Shown here one piece after another: positions 33,498 through 44,635 of a DNA stretch of 64,000 nucleotides. Numbering within the stretch: the first letter of the stretch is position 1; every line of letters begins with the position of its first letter. This stretch comes from Streptacidiphilus albus JL83 (GTDB lineage: Bacteria; Actinomycetota; Actinomycetes; Streptomycetales; Streptomycetaceae), in NCBI RefSeq assembly GCF_000744705.1, contig NZ_JQML01000001.1:3234017-3298016 (forward strand), written 5' to 3'. The translations under genes were made by a program, and so were the position numbers. The notes below the pieces were generated by a model. The model saw nothing but the letters and a program-made list of their open reading frames with translations. It ran no database searches and was not told where the DNA came from.

Positions 33498-34070
33498 CTA
33501 ACGGTTCTCGCCGGGGACCCACAGCACGTCGCCGACGGACTTGTTGGCGCTGCGGGCCAGGATGAACAGCAGGTCGGAGAGGCGGTTGAGGTAGGTCGCG
33601 GTCAGCGGGTTGATGCTGTCGCCGTGCACCTCGATCGCCGCCCAGGTGCTGCGCTCGGCCCGACGGACGACGGTGCAGGCGACATGGAGGTACGCGGCGC
33701 CGGGGGTGCCGCCGGGGAGGATGAAGCTGCGCAGCTTCTCCAGCTCCTCCAGGAACCGGTCGCAGTCCTGTTCCAGCCGGTCCACATAGCTCTGCAGCAC
33801 CCGCAGCGGCGGGTACTTCGGGTTCTCGACCACCGGGGTGGCCAGGTCCGCGCCGACGTCGAAGAGGTCGTTCTGGATCCGGGTCAGCACGGTCTTCAGG
33901 TCCTCGTCGAGCCCGCCGCAGGCAATCGCCACACCGATGGCCGCGTTGGCCTCGTTGCTGTCCGCGTAGGCCGCCAGCCGGGTGTCGGTCTTGCGGGTCC
34001 GGCTCATGTCGCCGAGGGCGGTGCTGCCGTCGTCGCCGGTACGGGTGTAGATGCGCGTGAGGTTGACCAT
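33498..34070 (-). CDS. pduO: PduO-type ATP:cob(I)alamin adenosyltransferase
   Basis: The 190-residue protein starts with the ATP-binding signature [15 protein letters not shown] and has the helical-bundle motifs of the PduO family ([14 protein letters not shown], then the active-site helix [13 protein letters not shown]). It makes adenosylcobalamin, the cofactor of the IcmA and methylmalonyl-CoA mutases whose helpers (meaB, mce) lie 25 kb away. TACGCT ends exactly 6 bases before the ATG, predicting a leaderless mRNA. It sits between murA and the DUF2550 gene. Confidence 0.93.
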   Translation of the reverse strand: MVNLTRIYTRTGDDGSTALGDMSRTRKTDTRLAAYADSNEANAAIGVAIACGGLDEDLKTVLTRIQNDLFDVGADLATPVVENPKYPPLRVLQSYVDRLEQDCDRFLEELEKLRSFILPGGTPGAAYLHVACTVVRRAERSTWAAIEVHGDSINPLTATYLNRLSDLLFILARSANKSVGDVLWVPGENR

Positions 34071-34076
34071 GCCGCG

Positions 34077-34082
34077 AGCGTA
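34077..34082 (-). promoter_or_regulatory. Candidate -10 element giving a leaderless pduO transcript
   Basis: Minus-strand TACGCT ends 6 bases before the ATG at 34070, so +1 would be the A of the start codon. Confidence 0.5.
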
Positions 34083-34113
34083 GCGGCGCAGCCGAGATAT
34101 GCAGAAGCCCGGC

Positions 34114-34659
34114 TCAGGCGACGTTGACGCGCTGACCGGGCGGGGCGGCTTCGAGCCAGGCGAGGAAGCCGGTGAGGGCGTCCTCGCTCATGGCGAGCTC
34201 CAGCGGCTCGCCGGCATGGAGACAGCTGAGGACGACCGCGCCGGACAGCAGCGCCAGCTCCTCCTGGCCCTCCGGCGTGCGCCGGTGCAGGACCTCGATC
34301 CGGGAGCGCTGGAGCACCCGCCGCGGCCGGGGCGCATAGCTGAACACCCGGAACCACTCGACCGAGTCGTTGTTGTAGCGGGCCACGCCGAACACCCAGC
34401 CCTTGCCGCTGTCGTCGTCGGCCAGCAGCGGGGCCGGCGCCGAACCGGAGGGCAGGACCGCCTCCTCCTCCGCGCCGGCGAACAGCGCCGCGTCGGCGGC
34501 CAGCTGCTCGGGCGAGCGGGGCGGCGGCATCTTCAGCCGCGCCGAACAGTCGAAGGTCCCGCCGGGACGCTGGATCAGGCGCCGACGCAGCGCGAACGCG
34601 CCCAGCCCGAGCAGGACGGCCAGCAGTACTGCGATGACGATCACCACCGCGAAGACCAT
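34114..34659 (-). CDS. DUF2550 membrane-anchored protein
   Basis: The 181-residue product has one N-terminal transmembrane helix (VIVIAVLLAVLLGLG) with an RRR stop-transfer, then a soluble domain with the DUF2550 landmarks GWVFGVARY and VEWFRVFSYA. GGAGG precedes the ATG. It regularly follows atpC in actinobacteria (mycobacteria and streptomycetes alike). Function unknown; the residues after the helix would lie in the cytoplasm. Confidence 0.85.
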   Translation of the reverse strand: MVFAVVIVIAVLLAVLLGLGAFALRRRLIQRPGGTFDCSARLKMPPPRSPEQLAADAALFAGAEEEAVLPSGSAPAPLLADDDSGKGWVFGVARYNNDSVEWFRVFSYAPRPRRVLQRSRIEVLHRRTPEGQEELALLSGAVVLSCLHAGEPLELAMSEDALTGFLAWLEAAPPGQRVNVA

Positions 34660-34776
34660 GCCCTGCCACCTCCTCGCCCGTCCGGAGCCAGGGCCGCTTC
34701 AGGCCCAATGCCTCTTCAACTGTCGTGCCACCCCCGGCGTAACTCTCGTACTGCCGTGCGGGGCCCGGGTACAGCA

Positions 34777-34805
34777 GTCCCGGGGTCACTCGCGTGCCCC
34801 GGGAC
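34777..34805 (-). terminator. Terminator of the ATP synthase operon
   Basis: GTCCCGGGG (34777-34785) pairs with CCCCGGGAC (34797-34805) around an 11-base loop, 45-73 bases past the atpC stop on the minus strand. Confidence 0.6.
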
Positions 34806-34849
34806 ATGTGGTTCGCCTTGTTCTGATCCTAACAAGTCGACGGCAGTGC

Positions 34850-35221
34850 CTAGCGCTTGGTCGCCGCCGCCAGCCGGACCTCGGCCCGGCGCTGCGCCGC
34901 CGCCGCGGTCTCGCCGGTGGACTCGGCGAGCGCCCGCTCGGCGCGCTCGATGTCGATCTCGTCCGCCAGCTCGGCGACCTCGGCCAGGATCGACAGCTTG
35001 TTGTCCGCGAAGGACAGGAAGCCGCCGTGGACCGCCGCGACGACGGTGGTGCCGTCGGCCTGGCGGATGGTCACCGGGTCGGACTCCATGACGCCCAGCA
35101 CCGGCGTGTGCCCGGCCTGGATGCCGATGTCACCGGACTTGGTACGGGCAAGGACGATCGTGGCCTCGCCCGACCAGACCTTGCGGTCGGCCGCGACCAG
35201 CTCGACGTGCAGCTCAGCCAC
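34850..35221 (-). CDS. atpC: ATP synthase F1 subunit epsilon
   Basis: The 123-residue subunit has the N-terminal beta-sandwich (LHVELVAADRKVWSG, then IGIQAGHTPVLGVM) and two C-terminal helices rich in Ala and Glu. Epsilon sits on the central stalk and restrains ATP hydrolysis. The start is GTG. A strong hairpin separates it from atpD (35285-35318), the only such element inside the catalytic part of the operon. Confidence 0.96.
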   Translation of the reverse strand: MAELHVELVAADRKVWSGEATIVLARTKSGDIGIQAGHTPVLGVMESDPVTIRQADGTTVVAAVHGGFLSFADNKLSILAEVAELADEIDIERAERALAESTGETAAAAQRRAEVRLAAATKR

Positions 35222-35284
35222 AGTGGGCTCCTCGGTCTTGATGCCCGTGCCGTGAAGCCCGGGTTGCGGAAAGAATATCGTGCA

Positions 35285-35318
35285 CTGAGGGGCGGTCCCG
35301 TACGGGGCCGCCCCTCAG
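35285..35318 (-). terminator. Strong hairpin between atpD and atpC, possible attenuator
   Basis: CTGAGGGGCGG (35285-35295) pairs perfectly with CCGCCCCTCAG (35308-35318), and the enclosed bases form a further inner CCCG/CGGG stem. It sits between two genes of one operon, so it may terminate a share of transcripts before atpC or stabilise the upstream mRNA end. Confidence 0.65.
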
Positions 35319-35340
35319 CACCTGGCCCTTCAAGAAGGTG

Positions 35341-36789
<1,449 letters not shown>

Positions 36790-37701
36790 TCAGTCACTCC
36801 CCGCGTTCGCGTCGGCCAGGGCGGTGGCGCCACCGACGATCTCGCTGATTTCCTGGGTGATCTCGGCCTGTCGGGCCGAGTTGGCACGTCGCGAAAGCGA
36901 CTTGATGAGCTCTCCCGCATTGTCGGTCGCGCTCTTCATCGCACGACGCCGGGCGGCGTGCTCCGAGGCGGCCGACTGCAGCAGCGCGTTGTAGATCCTG
37001 CTCTCGACGTACCGCGGCAGCAGGGCGTCCAGGACGCCCTCCGCCGACGGCTCGAAGTCGTACAGCGGGAAGGGTCCGATCTCCTGCGCCTTGGCCTGCG
37101 TCTCCGCGAGCTTGAGCGGGAGCAGCCGCACGTCCACCGGGTTCTGGGTCAGCATCGAGACGAACTCGGTCGAGACCAGGTGCAGTTCGTCGACGCCACC
37201 CTCCGCCGTTTCGGTCACGAACGCGTCGATCAACGCGGCCGAGACGTTCTTGGCGTCCTGGTAGGTCGGCTTGTCGGAGAAGCCCGTCCACGAGCCGGCG
37301 ATCGGGCGCTCGCGGAAGGTGAAGAAACCGACGCCCTTGCGGCCGACGATGTACGTCACCACCTGCTTGCCCTCGGACCGCAGCCGCTCCGACAGCACCT
37401 CCGCCTGCTTCAGCGCGTTGGAGGAGTAGCCGCCGGCCAGACCGCGGTCAGCCGTGATCACCAGCACCGCGGCGCGAACCGCGTTCTCCGGCTCCGTCGT
37501 CAGCGGGTGCTTGGCGTTCGACCTCGTCGCGACCGCGGTCACCGCACGGGTGAGCTCGTCCGCGTACGGAGAGGAGGCGGCCACCGCGCGCTGCGCCTTC
37601 ATGATGCGCGACGCGGAGATCATCTCCATCGCCTTGGTGATCTTCTTCGTCGCGGTGACAGAGCGGATCCGGCGCTTGTAGACCCGAAGCTGTGCTCCCA
37701 T
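36790..37701 (-). CDS. atpG: ATP synthase F1 subunit gamma
   Basis: The 303-residue rotor subunit shows the two terminal helices that form the coiled-coil shaft (N-terminal [21 protein letters not shown]-terminal [17 protein letters not shown]). Actinobacterial gamma subunits carry a small extra loop, and the length is consistent with this. It lies between atpA and atpD with short gaps. Confidence 0.97.
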   Translation of the reverse strand: MGAQLRVYKRRIRSVTATKKITKAMEMISASRIMKAQRAVAASSPYADELTRAVTAVATRSNAKHPLTTEPENAVRAAVLVITADRGLAGGYSSNALKQAEVLSERLRSEGKQVVTYIVGRKGVGFFTFRERPIAGSWTGFSDKPTYQDAKNVSAALIDAFVTETAEGGVDELHLVSTEFVSMLTQNPVDVRLLPLKLAETQAKAQEIGPFPLYDFEPSAEGVLDALLPRYVESRIYNALLQSAASEHAARRRAMKSATDNAGELIKSLSRRANSARQAEITQEISEIVGGATALADANAGSD

Positions 37702-37729
37702 GGGTCGTTACCGTCCTTTCCGTCTCTCG

Positions 37730-39304
37730 TCAGGCCGAGTCGCCGAGGAGCGCGCCCTGGGAGGTGGTGAACTCCTTCTTGAACGAGGTGATGGCCTCGG
37801 TCAGGGAGGCGATCGTGCCGTCCTCGAGCTTGCTGGTCTCGACGATCGTGGTCAGGATCCCCTTGTGCTCGCGGCGCAGGAAGTCCAGGAACTCACGCTC
37901 GAACTTGCGGACGTCCACGACCGGGACGTTGTCCAGCTTGCCAGTGGTGCCGGCCCAGACCGAGACGACCTGCTCCTCGACCGGGAACGGCTGGTACTGG
38001 CCCTGCTTGAGCAGCTCGACCAGGCGCGCGCCGCGCTCCAGCTGCGACTTGGAGGCCGCGTCCAGGTCGGAACCGAAGGCCGCGAAGGCCTCCAGCTCGC
38101 GGTACTGGGCGAGGTCCAGACGCAGTCGGCCGGCCACCGACTTCATGGCCTTGATCTGGGCCGAGCCACCGACGCGGGAGACCGAGATACCGACGTTCAC
38201 GGCCGGGCGGATGCCGGCGTTGAACAGGTCGGACTCCAGGAAGCACTGGCCGTCGGTGATGGAGATGACGTTGGTCGGGATGTACGCCGAGACGTCGTTG
38301 GCCTTGGTCTCGATGATCGGCAGACCGGTCATCGAGCCCGCGCCCAGCTCGTCCGACAGCTTGGCGCAACGCTCCAGCAGACGGGAGTGCAGGTAGAAGA
38401 CGTCACCCGGGTAGGCCTCGCGGCCCGGCGGACGGCGCAGCAGCAGCGACACGGCGCGGTACGCCTCGGCCTGCTTGCTCAGGTCGTCGAAGATGATGAG
38501 GACGTGCTTGCCGTCGTACATCCACTCCTGGCCGATGGCCGAACCGGTGTACGGGGCGAGGTACTTGAAGCCGGCCGGGTCGGACGCCGGGGCAGCCACG
38601 ATGGTGGTGTACTCCAGCGCGCCCGCCTCCTCCAGCGCACCGCGCACGGAGGCGATGGTCGAGCCCTTCTGGCCGATGGCGACGTAGATGCAGCGGACCT
38701 GCTTCTTCGGGTCGCCCGAGCGCCAGTTGTCGCGCTGGTTGATGATCGTGTCGATCGCCACCGCGGTCTTGCCGGTCTGGCGGTCGCCGATGATCAGCTG
38801 ACGCTGGCCGCGGCCGATCGGGGTCATCGCGTCGATGGCCTTGATGCCGGTCTGCATCGGCTCGTGCACCGACTTGCGGACCATGACGCCGGGAGCCTGC
38901 AGCTCCAGGGCGCGGCGGCCGCTGGACTCGATCTCGCCGAGGCCGTCGATCGGCTGGCCGAGCGGGTCCACGACGCGGCCGAGGTAACCCTCGCCCACGG
39001 GGACCGACAGGACCTCGCCGGTGCGGCGGACCGTCTGGCCCTCTTCGATTGCGCTGTACTCGCCGAGGACGACGACACCGATCTCGCGGGTGTCGAGGTT
39101 CAGCGCGAGGCCGAGGGTTCCGTCCTCGAACTTCAGCAGCTCGTTCGCCATGACCGAGGGCAGCCCCTCGACTCGGGCGATGCCGTCAGCCGTGTAGACG
39201 ACCGTGCCGACCTCTTCACGCGAGGCGGCGTCCGGCTGGTACGCCTGGACGAAGTTGTCCAGCGCGTCCCGGATCTCCTCCGGCCGGATCGTGAGCTCCG
39301 CCAT
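37730..39304 (-). CDS. atpA: ATP synthase F1 subunit alpha
   Basis: The 524-residue non-catalytic nucleotide-binding subunit carries the P-loop GDRQTGKT and the motif [10 protein letters not shown]. The ATG at 39304 ([11 protein letters not shown]) has GGAGAG upstream; the frame stays open beyond it but the extension is not conserved. The 226-base spacer to atpH is unusually long for this operon and contains the 49-base repeat at 39436. Confidence 0.97.
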   Translation of the reverse strand: MAELTIRPEEIRDALDNFVQAYQPDAASREEVGTVVYTADGIARVEGLPSVMANELLKFEDGTLGLALNLDTREIGVVVLGEYSAIEEGQTVRRTGEVLSVPVGEGYLGRVVDPLGQPIDGLGEIESSGRRALELQAPGVMVRKSVHEPMQTGIKAIDAMTPIGRGQRQLIIGDRQTGKTAVAIDTIINQRDNWRSGDPKKQVRCIYVAIGQKGSTIASVRGALEEAGALEYTTIVAAPASDPAGFKYLAPYTGSAIGQEWMYDGKHVLIIFDDLSKQAEAYRAVSLLLRRPPGREAYPGDVFYLHSRLLERCAKLSDELGAGSMTGLPIIETKANDVSAYIPTNVISITDGQCFLESDLFNAGIRPAVNVGISVSRVGGSAQIKAMKSVAGRLRLDLAQYRELEAFAAFGSDLDAASKSQLERGARLVELLKQGQYQPFPVEEQVVSVWAGTTGKLDNVPVVDVRKFEREFLDFLRREHKGILTTIVETSKLEDGTIASLTEAITSFKKEFTTSQGALLGDSA

Positions 39305-39435
39305 CTGGGTTCCCTGCTCTCCTAGTTGCGATCCTCGGCCCGCCCGTGGAGGGCCGCAAGTATTCGACTCTCGGCCAGTGGTTTCGACTGACCGTGTTGA
39401 CCGACCGAGGGTCGGATGCTGCATCCCATCAGCCC

Positions 39436-39484
39436 TGTGGGGCGAAGCCCCTCCACCAAGGGTGGCGGTGGGCGACGGGTGGGC
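39436..39484 (+). repeat. Copy A of a 49-base dispersed repeat, in the atpH-atpA spacer
   Basis: This 49-base segment matches 55991-56039 (inside thrC) at 44 of 49 positions; the five differences are all transitions. It starts with a small hairpin GGGGC-GAA-GCCCC and continues with GGGTGGCGG and GGGCGACGGG. The shared orientation is plus, opposite to the direction of both host operons. Confidence 0.8.
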
Positions 39485-39530
39485 TAAGCCCGCTGTCCTG
39501 CACTTACTGCTGCTACTGCGACTGTCGGCA

Positions 39531-40349
39531 CTACTGACCGACGAGGCCCTGCCGTGCACCGTCCATGCGGTCGGCGATGGTGCCCTCGATGATCTCGTCG
39601 CCGATCTGCACCCGGACACCGCCGAGGACCGCGGGGTCCACCTCGATGTTCAGATGGACCGGGCGACCCACCAGCTTGGCCAGAGAAGCGCCGAGGCGCT
39701 CCTTCTGCCGGTCCGACAGCGGAACGGCGACGGTCACCAGGGCGACCACCCGTCCGCGACGGCCCGCGGCCAGCCGGGAGAACTCCTCCAGGCCGCTCTC
39801 CAGGCTACGTCCGCGCGGCTGCGACACCAGCGAGGCGACCAGCTTGGTGGTGGCCGGCCTGGCCTTTCCGCCGAGCAGTCGCTCGACCAGCGCCACCTTG
39901 GCGGTGCGGTCGGCGGCGTTGTCGGTGAGCGCGGCGCGCAGCTCGTTGCTGCCCGCGACGGTCCGACCGAACCGGAAGAGCTCGTCCTCGACCTCGTCGA
40001 GCGCGCCGGCCTTGTCCGCGCCGATGATCTCGGCGAGGGCGGCCTGCTGCTCGATGCTGTCCACCAGGTCACGCGGGGCGGACCAGCGGGAGCGCACGCT
40101 GCCGGTGACCAGGTCCAGCGCGTCAGCGCCGATCTTGGCCCCGAAGAGCGAGTTCACCAGGTCAGCCTTGCGCTGACCGTCGGTGGCCGGGTCGGTGAGG
40201 ATCCGGCGCAGTCCGATCTCGCGGTCCAGCACGCCGGTGACGGCCTGCAGGTCTGCGGAGAGCGCGGAGGTGTCGACCGACGCGCGGTCGGTCAGCGCCT
40301 CCAGGCGCTCGCGGGCTGCGGCGTTCGACTGCCGCGTGGCGCTGCTCAC
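39531..40349 (-). CDS. atpH: ATP synthase subunit delta (long actinobacterial form)
   Basis: The 272-residue subunit links the peripheral stalk to the top of F1. Its C-terminal part ([20 protein letters not shown], then [15 protein letters not shown]) is the conserved delta/OSCP domain; the length is that of actinobacteria rather than the roughly 180 residues of E. coli. The GTG start overlaps the atpF stop (GTGA). Confidence 0.96.
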   Translation of the reverse strand: MSSATRQSNAAARERLEALTDRASVDTSALSADLQAVTGVLDREIGLRRILTDPATDGQRKADLVNSLFGAKIGADALDLVTGSVRSRWSAPRDLVDSIEQQAALAEIIGADKAGALDEVEDELFRFGRTVAGSNELRAALTDNAADRTAKVALVERLLGGKARPATTKLVASLVSQPRGRSLESGLEEFSRLAAGRRGRVVALVTVAVPLSDRQKERLGASLAKLVGRPVHLNIEVDPAVLGGVRVQIGDEIIEGTIADRMDGARQGLVGQ

Positions 40350-40900
40350 TTGGCGGCGCCCGCAGACTCTGCCGACTTCGCCTCGAGCTCGTCGAGGAAG
40401 CGGTCGATGATCCGGCTCTGCCGGGCGGAGTCCTCCAGGGACTCGCCGACGACACGGCCGGCCAGGTCAGTGGCGATACGGCCGACGTCCTGACGGAGCG
40501 CGGTCGTCACCTGGCGGCGGTCCGCCTCGATCTGGGCGTGGCCTGCGACGATGATGGACTCGCGCTGGCGCTGTCCCTCTTCGCGCATCTCCGCGATGAT
40601 CGCCGAACCCTGCTCACGGGCGTGCTCGGTGATCCGAGCGGCCTCGTGACGGGCCTCAGCGAGCTGGGCCTTGTACTCATCCAGCGTCCGCGTTGCCTCG
40701 GCCTGAGCCGCTGCCGCGCGTTCCAGGCCACCCTCGATCGCGTCCCGCCGCTCGTCCAGAGTCTTCTGGATGGTGGGCAGGAGCTTCTTGCCGAGGACGC
40801 CGAAGACGATGAAGAAGCAGAGCAGGCCGATGATGAGTTCTGGGGTGGAGGGAATCAGAGGGTTCTGAGGCCCTTCCTCCGCCAGGAGCGTCAGCACCAT
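40346..40900 (-). CDS. atpF: ATP synthase Fo subunit b
   Basis: The 184-residue subunit has one N-terminal transmembrane helix (ELIIGLLCFFIVFGVLG) and a long charged amphipathic helix that forms the peripheral stalk as a dimer. The stop overlaps the atpH start by four bases, so the two stalk subunits are translationally coupled. Confidence 0.96.
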   Translation of the reverse strand: MVLTLLAEEGPQNPLIPSTPELIIGLLCFFIVFGVLGKKLLPTIQKTLDERRDAIEGGLERAAAAQAEATRTLDEYKAQLAEARHEAARITEHAREQGSAIIAEMREEGQRQRESIIVAGHAQIEADRRQVTTALRQDVGRIATDLAGRVVGESLEDSARQSRIIDRFLDELEAKSAESAGAAK

Positions 40901-40939
40901 GTCTGAACCTTTCGTCGAGTGTGGCTGCTGGCTGGTCGG

Positions 40940-41266
<327 letters not shown>

Positions 41267-42076
41267 TCAGTGACCCTCTTCAAGCGCTCCGCTGATGTAG
41301 AGCGAGGTGAGCAGCGTGAAGATGTAGGCCTGCAGGAACTGGATCAGGATCTCGAACGCGGTCATGCCGATGGCGAGAACGAACGATCCGCCTGCGAAGG
41401 CCGACATGATCGAAGGGGTCAGCAGGTACCAGCTGGCGACGCTGAACATCACGATGAGCATGTGACCGGCGAACATGTTGGCCCAGAGCCGCACCGCGAG
41501 GGTGAACGGGCGGGTGATCACGTTCTGCAGGAACTCAAGGAAGACGATCAGCGGGATGAGCGGCTTGGGCAGCCCTTCCATCCAGACCAGGTTCTTGACG
41601 CCGCCCTTGAAACCGTGGGTCTTGAACGTCAGGTACATGTACGTCAGCCACACCAGCAGGGCCAGGGCCACCGGGTACGCGAAGCGCGATGCCACCGGGA
41701 ACTGGGCCAGCGGGATGATGGACATGATGTTCATGATCCATACGAAGAAGAAGATCGAGGTCAGGAAGGGCACGAACTTGTCGCCCTTCTTCCCGATCAC
41801 GTCACGGGCGATGCTCCGCGAGATGAAGGTGTACCCGATCTCACCGACCAGCTGCAGCTTCCCGGGCACGAGCTTCGGCTTCCGGAACGCCGCCCAGAAG
41901 AAGCCGACGACGATCAGCATGCAGATCACGGCAAGCAGCATCGGCTTGGTGAAGTCGAAGCTACCGATGCTGAAGATCGGCTTGAAGTTGAACGAGTTGA
42001 GGCCCGGCGCGGGGAAGGCACAGTTCGCATTGATGTGACACCCGCTCTCAGCGAGCAGCGTGGCGGGGGTACTCAC
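41267..42076 (-). CDS. atpB: ATP synthase Fo subunit a
   Basis: The 269-residue membrane subunit carries the essential arginine in LAVRLWANMFAGH, which faces the c-ring, plus the C-terminal helix region IQFLQAYIFTLLTSLYI. GGAG precedes the GTG start. A 299-base spacer divides it from atpI. Confidence 0.96.
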   Translation of the reverse strand: MSTPATLLAESGCHINANCAFPAPGLNSFNFKPIFSIGSFDFTKPMLLAVICMLIVVGFFWAAFRKPKLVPGKLQLVGEIGYTFISRSIARDVIGKKGDKFVPFLTSIFFFVWIMNIMSIIPLAQFPVASRFAYPVALALLVWLTYMYLTFKTHGFKGGVKNLVWMEGLPKPLIPLIVFLEFLQNVITRPFTLAVRLWANMFAGHMLIVMFSVASWYLLTPSIMSAFAGGSFVLAIGMTAFEILIQFLQAYIFTLLTSLYISGALEEGH

Positions 42077-42375
42077 CCGTGACTCCTTCGTCGTGACGCA
42101 TAAGAACAGCAACCTTGTGTGTCGGCGCGGCGGTGAGGCCGCGCGTCGGCACGGGGGACGTGGGGTGGCGGTGCCGCCGCTGTCCGCCGCCGCTCCGAGC
42201 TGCTGTGCTCTGGAGCCGAGGACCGGGCACCCCCGGGACCTGCATCGTCGACACGGCAGCAACTGCCAGGGCGACGGTCGATCCGGGTACGCCGCTGGCC
42301 GGACGGGCGGTGCCCGCGCGGCCGGATGCGCTTCCGGACGATAGCAGATCGGGATGAAGCGTCTTTAGTCCGCCC
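42077..42375 (-). other. Long spacer between atpI and atpB
   Basis: Nearly 300 bases separate atpI from atpB, long for this operon. On the minus strand TATCGT at 42343-42338 could be the -10 of a second operon promoter. GC-rich short inverted segments are present, but I find no perfect terminator and no gene. Confidence 0.45.
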
Positions 42376-42828
42376 TTACGTCCCATCTCGGGACTCCGTC
42401 TTCGGAGACCCCGTCTTCGACGAGTCCGCCGAGGGTTCCGGATAGACGTAGAGCGTCTTGGAGCGCATGGTGTAGAAGACCTGACCGCCCACCCACGTCA
42501 ACGCGGTGGCCAGCAGGGTGAGCGCGAACGCCCGCGAGTTGAACAGCGTGGTGTTCTTGAAGACCACGATGAAGACCCCGACCAGCAGGATCTGCACCGC
42601 GTAGACCAGCATCCCGGCCATCATCACCAGCTGCGGCCGGTCACGGGTGAGGCGCATCAGCGCCCAGAACCCGAGGCCGAAGAAGACAGCTACCACGCCG
42701 ACCCCGACCAGTGACCCGACCAGCCCCTTCTCACCCGCGACCAGGGCACTGACGATGATGGCCACGACTCCCACGGGAGCTGCGGGAAGCGCAGCACCCC
42801 GGAGAATCCGGGCGTCGTTGGACAGCAT
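42376..42828 (-). CDS. atpI: ATP synthase operon protein I (AtpI-like membrane protein)
   Basis: The 150-residue protein has four hydrophobic helices and the actinobacterial AtpI end pattern KNTTLFNSRAFALTLLATAL and SKTLYVYPEP. AtpI assists assembly of the c-ring in several bacteria. The ATG at 42828 (MLSNDARIL) follows the Streptomyces start and has GGAG upstream; an earlier in-frame ATG at 42870 is less likely. Confidence 0.88.
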   Translation of the reverse strand: MLSNDARILRGAALPAAPVGVVAIIVSALVAGEKGLVGSLVGVGVVAVFFGLGFWALMRLTRDRPQLVMMAGMLVYAVQILLVGVFIVVFKNTTLFNSRAFALTLLATALTWVGGQVFYTMRSKTLYVYPEPSADSSKTGSPKTESRDGT

Positions 42829-43053
42829 CGTCGTCAACTCCGGCGCGATGGGTGGAAAGGGGATGAGCAAGCAGACCGAGGAAGGAGAGCGAACACTCTG
42901 TCACAGGCACCGCGAGGCGGACCGCGACCGAAGACCCTTCTCCCATAAGGTTCTTCGGCTCTTCTCCTGACGTCGTGAACGGTATCACAAGCTATTTGGT
43001 GAGGTCTTTACTTTTCGGGTGTGCTTCTTGCCACACGGGCTCACCCGGAGGGA

Positions 43054-44436
43054 TTAACTGGCGTTGCGTCCGGATACGCCCGAATGGTGACCCGCCGCGT
43101 GCGCGCCGGTGCCGATCCGGCGCAGCAACTCCTGGTCCGAGGAGGTCAGTCCGGCCTCCTCGTCGAGCGGCTCGGCACCGGTCGGCCCGACGGCGGCCGG
43201 CACGGCAGCGGCCTGCACCTCGACGGCGGCAGCGGCGCGCGCGATCCCGAGCCGCCCGGAGCGGGCTGCTGTCCGGCGGTAGCGCGGCGGCAGGAAGCGC
43301 TCCGCCATCCGGGGGGCGTGCGGCTTGAAGCGAGGCATCAGCAGCACCACGATGCCGATCACGCACAGCCCCATCGCGATCTTGATGGCCAGCAGTTCGG
43401 TACTGCCCACCGAGAAGGCCACGGTCGCGAAGGCGATCAGCGCGGCCCAGAAGTACATGATCAGCACGGCCCGGCTGTGCGAGTGACCGATCTGCAGCAG
43501 CCGGTGGTGCAGGTGCTGCTTGTCGGCGGCGAACGGCGACTTCCCGGCCCAGGTCCGGCGGACCACCGCGAGCAGCAGGTCGGCCAGCGGGATCGCGATC
43601 ACGGTCAGCGGCAGCAGCAGCGGGATGAACAGCGGGAGGGAGGCGTGGGTGGCGTCGGTCTGCGAGTTGCCGCTGGCGGCGGTGACCGCACTGGGGTCGA
43701 CCCGGCCGGTGATGGAGATCATCGACACCGACAGCACCAGGCCGATCAGCATCGACCCGGAGTCGCCCATGAAGATCCGGGCCGGGTGCAGGTTGTGCGG
43801 CAGGAAGCCCACGCACATGCCCACCAGGATCACGCTGAACAGCGTCGCGGGCAGGGCGTCGGGCAGGCCGTCGATGGAGGAGAGCCGGTAGGCGTAGATG
43901 AAGAAGGCCAGCGAGGCGATGCAGACCATGCCGGCCGCCAGGCCGTCCAGCCCGTCGATGAAGTTGACCGCGTTCACGCTCAGCACCACCAGCAGCACCG
44001 CGAGGAAGGTGCCCAGCTGGTGCGGGACGATCAGGCCGAGGCCGGGGATCGGCAGCCAGAGCACGGTGATGCCCTGGTAGACCATGACACCGGCGGCGAC
44101 CAGCTGGCCGCCCAGCTTGACCAGCGCGTCCACACCCCACTTGTCGTCCAGCACGCCGATGATCCACATGATCGCGGAACCGGAGAGCAGCGCCGGGACA
44201 TCGGTGCCGTCGTGGAAGACGGAGCTGAGGGTGGTCAGTTTGGAGGCGACCAGCAGGCCGGCGCAGAGCCCGGCGAACATGGCGATACCGCCCAGGCGCG
44301 GGGTCGGCTCCTGGTGGACGTCGCGCTCGCGGATCTCGGGCATGGCGCCGGCGACGATCGCGAACTTCCTGACCGGACCGGTCAACAGATACGTGACCGC
44401 AGCCGTGACGCACAGCGTCAACAGGAACTCACGCAC
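43054..44436 (-). CDS. wecA: WecA/Rfe-like polyprenyl-phosphate sugar-1-phosphate transferase
   Basis: The 460-residue membrane enzyme of the MraY/WecA family has about eleven helices and the family motifs LDDKWG, NFIDGLDGLAAG, FMGDSGS and the WecA-type His motif HLHHRLLQ. It transfers a sugar-1-phosphate (GlcNAc in characterised homologues) to decaprenyl phosphate, starting arabinogalactan-like or teichoic-type polymer synthesis. The last 70 residues are an Ala-rich cytoplasmic tail. GGAGGAGGG precedes the GTG. Confidence 0.9.
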   Translation of the reverse strand: MREFLLTLCVTAAVTYLLTGPVRKFAIVAGAMPEIRERDVHQEPTPRLGGIAMFAGLCAGLLVASKLTTLSSVFHDGTDVPALLSGSAIMWIIGVLDDKWGVDALVKLGGQLVAAGVMVYQGITVLWLPIPGLGLIVPHQLGTFLAVLLVVLSVNAVNFIDGLDGLAAGMVCIASLAFFIYAYRLSSIDGLPDALPATLFSVILVGMCVGFLPHNLHPARIFMGDSGSMLIGLVLSVSMISITGRVDPSAVTAASGNSQTDATHASLPLFIPLLLPLTVIAIPLADLLLAVVRRTWAGKSPFAADKQHLHHRLLQIGHSHSRAVLIMYFWAALIAFATVAFSVGSTELLAIKIAMGLCVIGIVVLLMPRFKPHAPRMAERFLPPRYRRTAARSGRLGIARAAAAVEVQAAAVPAAVGPTGAEPLDEEAGLTSSDQELLRRIGTGAHAAGHHSGVSGRNAS

Positions 44437-44635
44437 CAGCGCCCTCCTCCACTGCGGTCGGCACCCCCGTGACTCCGGCTGAGCATAGCGCCATGGGCCG
44501 GAGTGCTGGTTGTGCCTGAAGGTGCGTCACAACGCATCACCTTAGTAACAAGGACGCCGAAAACCACCTCGGGGGTTGGGCCGACAGGTAACAATCCTGC
44601 CAAGACCGGCCCTCCCGCGGGAGTTCTCGGACGAA

